A program made the position numbers and the translations under genes. Source: a bacterium (GTDB lineage Bacteria; Myxococcota_A; UBA9160; UBA6930). Taken from it: a DNA stretch of 33,944 nucleotides. The notes beneath the pieces were generated by a model. It saw only the letters and a list, made by a program, of their open reading frames with translations. It made no database searches and had not been told where the DNA came from. Of the stretch, positions 24,689 to 32,399 are shown in pieces (position 1 is the stretch's first letter; the number at the start of each line of letters is the position of its first letter). The stretch spans positions 1-33,944 of the forward strand of contig JAAETT010000694.1 in assembly GCA_024228115.1 (NCBI GenBank). Direction: 5' to 3'.

Positions 24689-25510
24689 TCAGAGCTTGTA
24701 GATACCCCGTAGGGCCCTGTCGAGAAGCGCCGATGGAACGACGCGTCGCGCAGCCACGGCCAGCCTCTGGCTCAGGGCGCCCACCGGGTACCGATTCGCA
24801 GGCGACGGGTTGGCAATGATCTTCGCCAAGGCTTCCGCGAACTCCCGGGGGTCCGCGCCGCCCTGCTCGTCTCGTTCCATCACCGCCACGGCCCGGCGAC
24901 ACGCCTCGCCGTAGGCCGAGCCTTCGCCGTTCTCGGCCGTGAAGAGGCGACTCTCCGTGAAGTCGGTCTTGAAATCACCCGGCTCGAGCAAGACCACATG
25001 GACACCGAACGTACGGATCTCCATGCGCAACGCGTCCGACATCGATTCGAGCGCGTACTTCGACGCCGAATAGAAGCCCTGGAACGGAATCGTGACGAGG
25101 CCCCCGAGCGAGCTGACATTCACGATGAGGCCCGAACCCTGGGCCCGGAGCGTGGGCAGGACAGCGCGACAGACCCGCAACACGCCGAAGAAGTTGGTCT
25201 CGAAGAGCGCCCTGGCCTCCTCGACCGACGTGTCCTCCACAGCACCTGCCATGCCAATCCCAGCGTTGTTCACGACCACGTCGATCCGGCCTTCGCGCTT
25301 CAGGATGAAATCTACCGCCCTGTCTACGGAGGCGGCGTCACCCACGTCCATCGGGATCATGAACGGCGCCGCACCGAGGTCCCCGGAATCCGGGAACTCC
25401 GCTCGGCGACTCGTTCCGTAGACCTGGTGGCCAAGCCGAGCCAGATGCTCGGCACTGGCCTTGCCGAAGCCGGCGGATGCCCCGGTGATCAGGACGACCC
25501 TGGGCGTCAT
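24689..25510 (-). CDS. Classical SDR oxidoreductase
   Basis: 273 aa short-chain dehydrogenase with cofactor loop TGASAGFG (9-16), NNAG (81-84), catalytic Ser134, Tyr147 and Lys151 (FYSASK), and FFGVLRVCRAVLP. Arg residues after beta-strand 2 (GTSRR) suggest NADP(H). The C-terminal extension (YPVGALSQRLAVAARRVVPSALLDRALR) resembles 17beta-hydroxysteroid/retinol-type SDRs acting on lipid-like alcohols or aldehydes. Last gene of the leftward FGGY/phosphatase/PLP-lyase operon, 22 bases after the lyase stop. It may reduce the aldehyde that a lyase of that type would release (inference). Confidence 0.85.
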   Translation of the reverse strand: MTPRVVLITGASAGFGKASAEHLARLGHQVYGTSRRAEFPDSGDLGAAPFMIPMDVGDAASVDRAVDFILKREGRIDVVVNNAGIGMAGAVEDTSVEEARALFETNFFGVLRVCRAVLPTLRAQGSGLIVNVSSLGGLVTIPFQGFYSASKYALESMSDALRMEIRTFGVHVVLLEPGDFKTDFTESRLFTAENGEGSAYGEACRRAVAVMERDEQGGADPREFAEALAKIIANPSPANRYPVGALSQRLAVAARRVVPSALLDRALRGIYKL

Positions 25511-25532
25511 CCCCGACTCCCGCTTCCCGGTC

Positions 25533-26966
25533 TCACCCCCGCTCCGTCGGGGGAAGGTCCTGACAGGAATCCAGGTACTTGAACAGGATTCCCTTCACCA
25601 TCTCCTGGGCTCCGGGGATCTCCGCCGGAAGGCCGCCGTAGATCGCCGCCGAGATGGGAGCCTCGTTCGGCGGATCGAGTGCGTACTTAACCGCCGCATC
25701 CAGATCCTCCGCAAATTTCTCCACCACGCCTGGTTGGGTCTGCGGCCGCGTTACGCACATATGGATCGCATTCGGATACTGCTGCCCATTGAAGCGCCAG
25801 CCGCGCTCCTTCATGAAATCATTCACATGGTAGATGTCGAAGCGATCCGAGGAGAACGAGAAGCAGAAGGTGGGCTTGCCCATCATCTTGAGCTCGGGAT
25901 GGCTGTTCACGAGGTCCTGCATCGCGAAGCTGGTCTCGAAGATCGCCTTGGCGTAACCGAGGAAGCCCTCGCGGCCCAGGCTAACCATCGAAGCCCAGGC
26001 CGACGCCAGCAAACCGCCCGATCTGCTGCCCGCGATTCCCGGCGAGTTGTACTTGCCACCGGGCCACTCCGGTGTCGCGAAATACTGATAGCGGCGCAGG
26101 GCCCGATCGCGGCACAAGAGGACCGAAGTTCCCTTCAAGCCGAACCCGTACTTATGCGTGTCGGCCGAGATGCTCGTCACGCCCGGCAAACGGAAATCGA
26201 ATACGGGGATGTCGTAGCCCAACTGCTGGCCCCAGGGCAGGATGAATCCACCCAGGCAGCCATCGACGTGCAGGCCGATGTTCCGCTCCGCGGCCAACCC
26301 GGAGAGCTCCTCGATGGGATCGATGGTGCCGTACGGGTAGTTGCCGGCGGAGCCGACGATCATGATGGTGTTCTCGTTGATCTGGTCACACACGAGATCC
26401 ACATCAACAAGCGTGCTCTCCGGATCCACTGGCACATGAATCACCTTGACGCCAAACAGGTGGGCGCCCTTCTCGAAAGCAGGATGGGCGGTCGAAGGGA
26501 GGATCATCTCGGGCTCGGTGATGCCACCTTCGGCGCGGAACTTGTCCCGATACATCAGGACCGACGTGAGGATGCTCTCGGTCCCACCCGAGGTCACCGA
26601 GCCGCAAGCCCGGGCGTCGTCGCCTTCGCCCACCGCCGCATCGGCGTTCATCATGTCGAGCGCCATCGCAGTGATCTCGCTCTCGAAACGCGTTGCGCTG
26701 GGGCAGATGTCGCGCTGCAGCGCGTTCACATGGGCGTATTCGGAGAAGACCTCGTTCAGGAACGCGTAGTGCTCCGTATCACCGCAGTACATCGTTCCGG
26801 AACACTGGCCCGTCTGCCAGAAGCTGTCCTCCTCCCCTGCAATCTCCCGAAGCTCATTCAGGATCTCCTGGCGAGGCCGGCCCTTCTCGGGGAAGCGACG
26901 GATGACGCCCAGCCGTTCGGCGTAGGGGTAGAGATCGCCCATCGGGCTCTTCTGTTCGTCTGCCAT
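25533..26966 (-). CDS. Sphingosine-1-phosphate lyase-like PLP-dependent enzyme
   Basis: 477 aa fold-type I PLP enzyme of the group II decarboxylase family, closest in motif pattern to sphingosine-1-phosphate lyase: SGTMYCGDTEHY (56-67), NALQRDICPSATRFESE (81-97), SVTSGGTESIL (123-133), His161, HVDGCLGG with Asp235, and the cofactor lysine Lys272 in SADTHKYGFGLKG. Known S1P lyases split phosphorylated sphingoid bases to an aldehyde and phosphoethanolamine. This protein lacks the N-terminal membrane helix of eukaryotic enzymes, as bacterial ones can. ATG at 26966 follows GAGGTAATACC. The operon with a sugar kinase and phosphatase suggests another phosphorylated amino-alcohol or amino-acid substrate; plain decarboxylation is possible. 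Confidence 0.82.
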   Translation of the reverse strand: MADEQKSPMGDLYPYAERLGVIRRFPEKGRPRQEILNELREIAGEEDSFWQTGQCSGTMYCGDTEHYAFLNEVFSEYAHVNALQRDICPSATRFESEITAMALDMMNADAAVGEGDDARACGSVTSGGTESILTSVLMYRDKFRAEGGITEPEMILPSTAHPAFEKGAHLFGVKVIHVPVDPESTLVDVDLVCDQINENTIMIVGSAGNYPYGTIDPIEELSGLAAERNIGLHVDGCLGGFILPWGQQLGYDIPVFDFRLPGVTSISADTHKYGFGLKGTSVLLCRDRALRRYQYFATPEWPGGKYNSPGIAGSRSGGLLASAWASMVSLGREGFLGYAKAIFETSFAMQDLVNSHPELKMMGKPTFCFSFSSDRFDIYHVNDFMKERGWRFNGQQYPNAIHMCVTRPQTQPGVVEKFAEDLDAAVKYALDPPNEAPISAAIYGGLPAEIPGAQEMVKGILFKYLDSCQDLPPTERG

Positions 26967-26999
26967 GGTATTACCTCGGTTTGCTCGCTGAGCGAGCGT

Positions 27000-27818
27000 T
27001 CAGGAGTTGAACGATTTCAGTGCGCGGCTGTGAAGCTCGCGATTGGCGGCGGCCACGACGAGGCCACCTTCCAAGGCTGGCCCGCCCTGGACGTCGGTCA
27101 CGATGCCGCCAGCGCCTTCCACAATCGGGATCAGCGGGATGATGTCGTAGGGTTCGAGACTTCCCTCGATGACCAGATCGATCTGGCCCATGGCCAGGAG
27201 GGCGTAGGAATAACAATCGCCGCCGTAGCGCATCATCCGACTCGCTGCGGCCACCCGCTCGAAGCCCATGCGGTCGCGGTCGGACACGAACATGCTCGGA
27301 TGCGTGCAATAGAGGATTGCCGCCGAAAGCCCGGTGGTGGAGCTTGTTCGTAGCGCATGCTCCTTTCCGTCTCGTCTCAGCCATGCGCCTTCCTGTGTTC
27401 CCAGGAACGTCTCCCGCAGATAAGGCTGGTGCATCACTCCGGCGAGACATTCCCGGGCGGAGGTCAGCCCGATCAGTGTCCCCCAGGCGGGAACACCGCT
27501 GATGAACGCGCGAGTCCCGTCGATCGGATCGATCACCCAGCGAAGGGGGGAATCGGACTCGACGGTCCCAGTCTCTTCGCCAAGAAACCCGTAGCCCGGG
27601 TACACGCGAGCCAGGTCGGCGCGGATCGACGCCTCGACTTCCCGGTCCGCGCAGGTCACGGGATCGAAAGCTCCTCCGGCGGCTTTGTTCGCTACCTCGA
27701 CACCCGTACGGAAGTAGCGCAAGGCGATCGGTCCGGCGGCCTCGGCGGCGGAAGCTGCTGCCTCGACGTGAGCACGAATCTCCTCCGGTGCAAGGCCCGG
27801 ATCGCCGACATCAGGCAT
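27000..27818 (-). CDS. Inositol monophosphatase-family phosphatase (HisN-like)
   Basis: 272 aa Mg2+-dependent phosphatase. Metal-binding motifs are GEETG (80-84) and DPIDGTRAFISG (97-108), and the C-terminal EPYDIIPLIPIVEGAGG carries the last Asp. The segment after DPIDGT (RAFISGVPAWGTLIGL) resembles HisN-type histidinol-phosphatases more than inositol phosphatases. The ATG overlaps the kinase stop by eight bases (ATGCCTGA), so the two are translationally coupled. Beside a kinase and a phospho-lyase-like enzyme, it more probably acts on a sugar or amino-alcohol phosphate than in histidine synthesis, since no other his gene is present. Confidence 0.85.
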   Translation of the reverse strand: MPDVGDPGLAPEEIRAHVEAAASAAEAAGPIALRYFRTGVEVANKAAGGAFDPVTCADREVEASIRADLARVYPGYGFLGEETGTVESDSPLRWVIDPIDGTRAFISGVPAWGTLIGLTSARECLAGVMHQPYLRETFLGTQEGAWLRRDGKEHALRTSSTTGLSAAILYCTHPSMFVSDRDRMGFERVAAASRMMRYGGDCYSYALLAMGQIDLVIEGSLEPYDIIPLIPIVEGAGGIVTDVQGGPALEGGLVVAAANRELHSRALKSFNS

Positions 27819-29379
27819 TCAGTGCCTCGAAGATCGGGAGGTTCTGTTCGAAGGCCCGAACGAATTGCTCGAACATCCGCTCGTAGGTGTGCTGGCTCTC
27901 GGGCCTCGGATGGTAGGTGCGACGAATCGGACAATGCTCTTCGATGTCGTCCAGCGCAACGATGCCCAACTGCTCGAACGCAAGAAACGCAGTGGCGCGG
28001 TTGTTCACGTAGCGCGCCTCTGCCAGCTGCCGAACGGGACGACCCATGACATCCGCGAGCATCTGCGACCACTCATCCGAGACCGCCCCGCCCCCAGCGA
28101 AGTTCAGCTCGCCGAACTCCCGCCCTGTGAAGGCCTCGACCTCTGGAAGCAACCAGCGCAGGTGGAAACTCACGCCTTCGAGAACAGCCCGAAGCATCTG
28201 GGCACGGGTCGTGTCGAGCGAGAAGCCGAGGAACCCCCCGCGCATGGCATCACTGGTTCTTGGAGAATGCGCACCCGTGAGCCAAGGCATGTAGATCAGA
28301 CCGCCACTTCCGGGCGGGACGGAAACCAGTGTCTTCTCGACGTTGGCGAACGGATCTTCGATCGAGTGGTCCGCCAACTCATCGCTGGCGAAGACCACCT
28401 GCTTGAGAAAGTGCTCGAGGGGCTTTGCACCGAGCCCGCATTCTGCCATCACCGAATAGCGTCCCGGAATGGGGCTCGGCATGGCCAGGATGCTGTGCTC
28501 GAGGTCGGAACCCTTCTCGTCCACGAAACCGAGGACCTGGCAAGTCGTCCCGATGTTGATGCCTCCATAGCGGCCCTGGAAGACACCGGTACCGATGGAC
28601 ACGGCGTGGGTATCGTTCACGCCAGTGAAGACCTTCGTCTCGGGAGAGAGGCCTATCTCGGCTGCAACTTCGCGCGTCAGGCTTCCAATGCACGTATTCA
28701 CCGGCACGAGTTCCGGGAGCTTGTCCAGATCGATTCCAGAGAGACCCAGGAGTTCGTCGTCATAGCGGACGGCGTCGAGCCGCCTGTTGTCCGTGAGCAG
28801 TTGGGCGAATGCAGTGCAGGGGTTCGAGGTGCAGACCCCTGTGAGCCGCGTGGTGACGTAGTCTGCCGGCTCGACGAATTTGTAGGCCCGCTCGTAGACA
28901 TCGGGCTTCTCGTGTTGAACGAACAGCATATGTGAGAGCGAATCGCTTCCAGTGGGAAGCGGCAGCATTCCGTTGATCTCGATCCAGCGAAACAACGCAT
29001 CTGGATGCCGCCCGTAGAGGGCCTGCGTGTGGGCTCCGCCGCGGGTATCCATCCATGAAATCAAGTTGGAGACGGGATGACCCCGCTCGTCGATCGGAAC
29101 GACCGAGAAATACTGGCTCGCACAACTCACCGCGAGCACGGCCTGCGCCGGAACGTCAGCCTCGTGGACGACCTGCTTGGCCGCGCTCAGGATGGCAAGC
29201 CAGACCTGCTCGGCGTCCTGCTCGAAACCCCCTTCTCCGACGTCCAGGCTCTCGACCGGCCGCACCGTGCTGGCGGCAATCGCTCCGTCCTCCCGCACCA
29301 ACGAGACCTTCGGACCGCCGGTTCCCAGATCGATCGAGAGGATGTATTGGGATTCCGGCACCGGCCTCTGGCTCCTCAT
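27811..29379 (-). CDS. FGGY-family carbohydrate kinase
   Basis: 522 aa ATP-dependent sugar or polyol kinase of the xylulokinase/glycerol kinase family. The N-domain has SIDLGTGGPKVSLV and LAVSCASQYFSVVPID...SWMDTRG. The hinge region has VFTGVNDTHAVSIGTGVF, and the C-domain GGGAVSDEWSQMLADVMGRPV, the family signature. The best start is ATG 29379. A longer frame to 29427 exists, but the predicted promoter (29423-29395) lies inside it and the extra residues are antisense to the TetR gene. The ribosome site is weak (CGGA). First gene of the four-gene leftward operon. The sugar is unknown. Confidence 0.85.
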   Translation of the reverse strand: MRSQRPVPESQYILSIDLGTGGPKVSLVREDGAIAASTVRPVESLDVGEGGFEQDAEQVWLAILSAAKQVVHEADVPAQAVLAVSCASQYFSVVPIDERGHPVSNLISWMDTRGGAHTQALYGRHPDALFRWIEINGMLPLPTGSDSLSHMLFVQHEKPDVYERAYKFVEPADYVTTRLTGVCTSNPCTAFAQLLTDNRRLDAVRYDDELLGLSGIDLDKLPELVPVNTCIGSLTREVAAEIGLSPETKVFTGVNDTHAVSIGTGVFQGRYGGINIGTTCQVLGFVDEKGSDLEHSILAMPSPIPGRYSVMAECGLGAKPLEHFLKQVVFASDELADHSIEDPFANVEKTLVSVPPGSGGLIYMPWLTGAHSPRTSDAMRGGFLGFSLDTTRAQMLRAVLEGVSFHLRWLLPEVEAFTGREFGELNFAGGGAVSDEWSQMLADVMGRPVRQLAEARYVNNRATAFLAFEQLGIVALDDIEEHCPIRRTYHPRPESQHTYERMFEQFVRAFEQNLPIFEALNA

Positions 29380-29390
29380 TCCGAAGTTGC

Positions 29391-29400
29391 TACATTTGTA
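29391..29400. promoter_or_regulatory. Candidate TetR operator overlapping both start regions
   Basis: TACA-TT-TGTA, an inverted repeat in the 23-base gap between the divergent FGGY kinase and TetR start codons. It overlaps the predicted -10 box of the kinase promoter, so a repressor bound there would block the operon and probably the regulator itself. Arms are only four bases. Confidence 0.35.
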
Positions 29401-29423
29401 CCATGTTGAAAAGCGGCGCGCAA
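29395..29423 (-). promoter_or_regulatory. Candidate sigma70-type promoter for the FGGY operon
   Basis: Leftward TTGCGC (29423-29418), 17-base spacer, TACAAA (29400-29395). Transcription would begin near 29388, leaving a leader of only about nine bases before the kinase ATG at 29379. The -35 box lies inside the first codons of the divergent TetR gene. Confidence 0.35.
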
Positions 29424-30056
29424 GCACAAGGCTCCGGACCGGGGAAACGCGGGAGCCAGAGAGGTCGGTACGCCACTGGGGTTCAACGCCGCCAGGAGTT
29501 GCTGGAGGCCGTCCTCCGCATCGTGGCGAGGGATGGCGTGGCCGCCGTGACCCACCGGGCCGTCGCGGCCGAGGCCGAGGCCCCTCTGCGGGCGACGACC
29601 TACTACTTCGCCACCAAGGAGGACATGATCCGGGACGCCTTCCGCTTCTTCGCCGAGCAGTCGATCCTTCAAATCGACGAGGCGAGCGAGCGCTATCTGG
29701 ATCGCGATGTCGGCCCCGAAGATGCGGTTTCCCTGATCTTCGAAACCATCGTTCAGGAATCTCGGAACCCCAATACCTCCTGGGCCGCCGAGTTCGAACT
29801 CATCCTCGCCATCGCTCGGGAGCCCTCCTTCGCACCGGAGTACCGTGCATTTCAAGATCGCATCGACGAAGGGCTTCAACTGGCCATGCGCCGGATCGGC
29901 TCCCACCACCCGGCGCGTGATGCACGGATCGTGCTGGCGTTCCTGCGCGGCTTCGAACTGGAGCAGCTCTCACGACCGGAACGAAAATCCTGGCAGCGCC
30001 GCATGAAGGCCGATCTCGCCGGCCTGATAGCCGCACTCATCAAGAGCAGCGGCTGA
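29403..30056 (+). CDS. TetR-family transcriptional regulator
   Basis: 217 aa regulator. After a basic, glycine-rich N-terminal tail (about 25 residues) comes the TetR helix-turn-helix at about 28-75: RRQELLEAVLRIVARDG, VTHRAVAAEAEAPLRATTYYF, TKEDMI. The pattern matches the TetR subgroup with PLRATTYYF. The ATG at 29403 is divergent from the FGGY kinase start 23 bases away. No ribosome site precedes it, and TACATT lies six bases upstream where a -10 box would give a leaderless mRNA. It presumably represses the kinase/phosphatase/lyase/SDR operon; the inducer is unknown. Confidence 0.88.
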   Translation: MLKSGAQAQGSGPGKRGSQRGRYATGVQRRQELLEAVLRIVARDGVAAVTHRAVAAEAEAPLRATTYYFATKEDMIRDAFRFFAEQSILQIDEASERYLDRDVGPEDAVSLIFETIVQESRNPNTSWAAEFELILAIAREPSFAPEYRAFQDRIDEGLQLAMRRIGSHHPARDARIVLAFLRGFELEQLSRPERKSWQRRMKADLAGLIAALIKSSG

Positions 30057-30069
30057 ACGGGCAGGCCTC

Positions 30070-30702
30070 GTGGAACCGATTCCCCAAGTCCTCAACTTCC
30101 TGGGCGTGGGCGTGTTTGCCATCTCGGGCGCACTCGCCGCGGGGCGCAAGCGAATGGACCTGTTCGGGGTCTTCGTTCTGGCGACGGTCACGGCGATCGG
30201 CGGGGGCACACTCCGAGATCTCGTTCTCGATGTAGGGCCTGTCTTCTGGGTGACCGACCCCACCTACCTCCTGGTCTGTGCGGGCGCAGTAGCACTCGCA
30301 TTCGTAGGCCGCGGAGTCCTGGCCAGGCCCCGCCAGCTACTCGAGATCGCGGACGCGGCAGGGCTCGCGGTCTTCTCCGTCCTGGGCACCGATAGCTCGC
30401 TCGCAGCGGGCTTCCATCCGCTCGTCTGTCTCCTGATGGGCGTGATTTCCGCCGTGGCTGGCGGGATGCTCCGCGACGTGATCGCTGGCGACGTTCCGCT
30501 CATCCTTCGCAGCGAGCTCTACGCGACAGCTGCCCTGGTGGGCGCTGCGACCTTCTATGGCTTCACTCTCCTTGGAATCGCCGATGGAAACGCCGCCTGG
30601 TTTGCGGCCGGCCTCGCCTTCGCGACGCGATGCGCCGCGATCCGTTGGGGGCTGACGCTGCCCGCCCTGGGCCTCCCGGAGGACAATGGCCAGGATCGAT
30701 GA
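30070..30702 (+). CDS. TRIC/UPF0126 (YadS-like) cation channel family protein
   Basis: 210 aa membrane protein with about seven hydrophobic segments in two repeats of three, each carrying the family's glycine-rich signature: FAISGALAAGRKRMDLFGV with TAIGGGTLRD in the first half, FSVLGTDSSLAAG with AVAGGMLRDV in the second. Prokaryotic TRIC homologues are monovalent-cation channels; some relatives carry amino acids. Start is GTG at 30070, 14 bases after the TetR stop, with only a short AGG upstream, so it may be co-transcribed with tetR. Confidence 0.88.
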   Translation: MEPIPQVLNFLGVGVFAISGALAAGRKRMDLFGVFVLATVTAIGGGTLRDLVLDVGPVFWVTDPTYLLVCAGAVALAFVGRGVLARPRQLLEIADAAGLAVFSVLGTDSSLAAGFHPLVCLLMGVISAVAGGMLRDVIAGDVPLILRSELYATAALVGAATFYGFTLLGIADGNAAWFAAGLAFATRCAAIRWGLTLPALGLPEDNGQDR

Positions 30703-30830
30703 CTCGCTAGCCGGACGCCCCGAGAACTCAAGGAACAACAGAATTCCTCCGAAAAGACCGTACTCGCACCCACCGAGAGGGCTCCGCCATTCCGCCTGCT
30801 TCCAGCAAAGGTCTCGTAGCCATTCAACAG

Positions 30831-31391
30831 GTGGCAATCCTCCACGGCGCGCTGGAGCAGGGCATCCTGAGCCGGGAACAGCTCGAGGTACGGCTCAGCT
30901 CGCCTGCCGTCGACCTGCTCGACGCAAAGCTCGAACCCACGCGTTGGTATCCGGCCGATGCGGTTGCCGAGCTGATCGATGCAAGCTGGGATCTCTGCCT
31001 TGGCCAGAACGTGGAACTCGCCGTCTCCGTGGGCCACACGATGTTTCGCGAGCTGAAGGAGAGCGGACGCTATCAACAGCTGGAATACGCTTCGGGGAAC
31101 CGCGAATTGGGCGAAGGCCTCGAGGCTCTCCGCCACACACGCCTGGTCGGCAGCGTCGTTCTCAACCTCTTCGATTTCCTCGAGCTCGGCTATGAGCTGG
31201 TCTCCGAGGATCCGACCGAGATCTGGATTACCTACGATCGCGCTGAGCTCTACCCCGAACTCGCGCGGTATGTGGGCCAGGGCTTCGTCCAGAAATCGGT
31301 AGAGGAGATGGGCGCTTCGCTGAACTGCTCGAGCGAGCGTGTCCGTACCGACCGTGTCCGCTACACGCTGCGGATCGATCCGGCCGGCTGA
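30831..31391 (+). CDS. Hypothetical protein, DUF2378/V4R-like
   Basis: 186 aa soluble protein without signal peptide. The pattern HGALEQGILS, LEPTRWYPADAVAELIDA near residue 34, GHTMFREL near 68 and a C-terminal beta-rich part with several acidic turns resembles the DUF2378 proteins frequent in myxobacteria, which are related to heme-NO-binding/V4R sensor folds. This is pattern memory only. GTG 30831 is the first conventional start. The same frame stays open upstream to 30711 and reads SSKGLVAIQQVAILHG, with the KG typical of DUF2378 N-termini, so the true start may be earlier at a non-standard codon. Function unknown. Confidence 0.6.
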   Translation: MAILHGALEQGILSREQLEVRLSSPAVDLLDAKLEPTRWYPADAVAELIDASWDLCLGQNVELAVSVGHTMFRELKESGRYQQLEYASGNRELGEGLEALRHTRLVGSVVLNLFDFLELGYELVSEDPTEIWITYDRAELYPELARYVGQGFVQKSVEEMGASLNCSSERVRTDRVRYTLRIDPAG

Positions 31392-31415
31392 CTCATCGGG
31401 CGCCGGCGTGAGTGC

Positions 31416-31829
31416 TCATCTCGGATCGAGCCGGATCGGAAGCGCACCCGCTCGGTCCGCATCGCCAAGGGAAACCGCGATGAAGCGATCGGCGAATCCG
31501 TACTTCTCGCGCATCAATTCGTTCACGCGATCTCTCGCCGCCGGGTCGCGGACCGGCACCGCCAGGAAGGGAGTTCGGCTGCCATCGCGCTCCGCTCGGA
31601 TCTCCGCGTTCTGCAACAAGCGCTGAACCCAACCCGAGTCTTCACCTCCCCGCACCCAGATCGCGCCCGCATCATCTACGACCCAGATGCGCGTCTCCTG
31701 GGGCTTGCCCTCGGCATCCAGTGTCTCCAACACCAGCACTTCACCGGACTCGGACGCGCCGAGCTGGGCAAGCCCCATCAGCAAGAAGAACCCGAGCACG
31801 GCTCCGATCCCGATAGCGACGATCTTCAT
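31416..31829 (-). CDS. Membrane-anchored small protein with split beta-barrel-like domain
   Basis: 137 aa. An N-terminal hydrophobic segment (residues 4-24) is a membrane anchor or signal. The soluble part (IWVVDDAGAIWVRGG, LLQNAEIRAERDG, RDRVNELMREKYGFADRFI) resembles the flavin/F420-binding split beta-barrel (nitroreductase/DUF2255-like) proteins. GGAGG six bases upstream supports the start at 31829. It is divergent from the MarR regulator, with its promoter overlapped by the double palindrome at 31852-31884, so it is the probable MarR target. The catalytic role is unproven. Confidence 0.7.
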   Translation of the reverse strand: MKIVAIGIGAVLGFFLLMGLAQLGASESGEVLVLETLDAEGKPQETRIWVVDDAGAIWVRGGEDSGWVQRLLQNAEIRAERDGSRTPFLAVPVRDPAARDRVNELMREKYGFADRFIAVSLGDADRAGALPIRLDPR

Positions 31830-31847
31830 CCCATACCTCCAAGGCGC

Positions 31848-31875
31848 TTGAATTCCACGGAATGTATTCTACATT
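31848..31875 (+). promoter_or_regulatory. Candidate promoter of the MarR gene
   Basis: TTGAAT (31848-31853), 16-base spacer, TACATT (31870-31875), reading toward the MarR gene. Both boxes overlap the palindromes at 31852-31884, as expected for autorepression. Transcription would start near 31882. Confidence 0.45.
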
Positions 31876-31884
31876 CCTGGGAAT
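31852..31884. promoter_or_regulatory. Double palindromic MarR operator
   Basis: Two copies of the 12-base palindrome ATTCCNNGGAAT (31852-31863, ATTCCACGGAAT; 31873-31884, ATTCCTGGGAAT) spaced exactly 21 bases, about two helical turns. The inner halves also form a perfect 8-base-arm inverted repeat around TTC (31859-31877). They lie between the divergent small-protein and MarR genes and cover both predicted promoters. Confidence 0.65.
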
Positions 31885-31893
31885 CTTTTTCAA
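31866..31893 (-). promoter_or_regulatory. Candidate promoter of the small membrane protein
   Basis: Reading leftward, TTGAAA (31893-31888), 16-base spacer, TAGAAT (31871-31866): five of six consensus bases in each box, the best promoter seen in the window. The -10 box lies between the two palindromes. Confidence 0.55.
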
Positions 31894-31905
31894 CCGGAGA
31901 TTATC

Positions 31906-32370
31906 CTGCGCCCGAAACGCTCGAAGGAGGAGCAGATCCTCGTCTGGATCGGCGTGATCGCCCAACTGGTGCGAAGCCGAAACAGCCAGATCGTGCAGGA
32001 GACCGATCTACCCTATCCCCAATTCGTACTGCTGCTGCATTTCTGCCACGACCCGGAACGGGAGTGGACCGTGAGCAGCCTGGCACGAGCATTCCAACGC
32101 AAACAGCCCGGCATCACGAAGACGGTTCGCCAGCTTCTGGATGGAGGCTTTCTTCGGACCCGCCCCGACAAGATGGACGCGCGCGTGAAGCACCTGCGGG
32201 TCACGCCGCGCGGCATTCGTGCACGAGATGCAGCCATGGCACGGCTGGCGCCGGTCTTCGCCGACGATTTCCGGAGCTGGAAGCAATCTGAAGTCTCGGA
32301 GCTTCACCGGCTCCTGGAACGGCTCAAGAACCACCTGGACGAGCAAAGAGATGAGCCCAACGTTTCTTGA
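31906..32370 (+). CDS. MarR-family transcriptional regulator
   Basis: Winged-helix regulator. The DNA-binding part reads YPQFVLLLHFCHDPEREWTVSSLA, QRKQPGITKTVRQLLDGGFL, and the wing RTRPDKMDARVKHLRVTPRG. The dimerisation helix extends upstream of the first conventional start: the frame is open from 31852 and reads LRPKRSKEEQILVWIGVIAQLVR, but it has no ATG, GTG or TTG before GTG 31954. I place the start at CTG 31906, six bases after GGAG, which gives 154 aa, the normal MarR length. GTG 31954 (138 aa) would cut helix 1. The operators at 31852-31884 indicate autorepression and control of the divergent gene. Confidence 0.75.
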   Translation: MRPKRSKEEQILVWIGVIAQLVRSRNSQIVQETDLPYPQFVLLLHFCHDPEREWTVSSLARAFQRKQPGITKTVRQLLDGGFLRTRPDKMDARVKHLRVTPRGIRARDAAMARLAPVFADDFRSWKQSEVSELHRLLERLKNHLDEQRDEPNVS

Positions 32371-32399
32371 TGGGCGCGCCTACCAGGCCACCCTACCGA

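Noticed and set aside
25461-27353. 630 aa open frame on the plus strand
   Set aside because: It lies antisense to the PLP enzyme and phosphatase genes, has no recognisable domain, and is His/Arg-rich as expected of a high-GC shadow frame.
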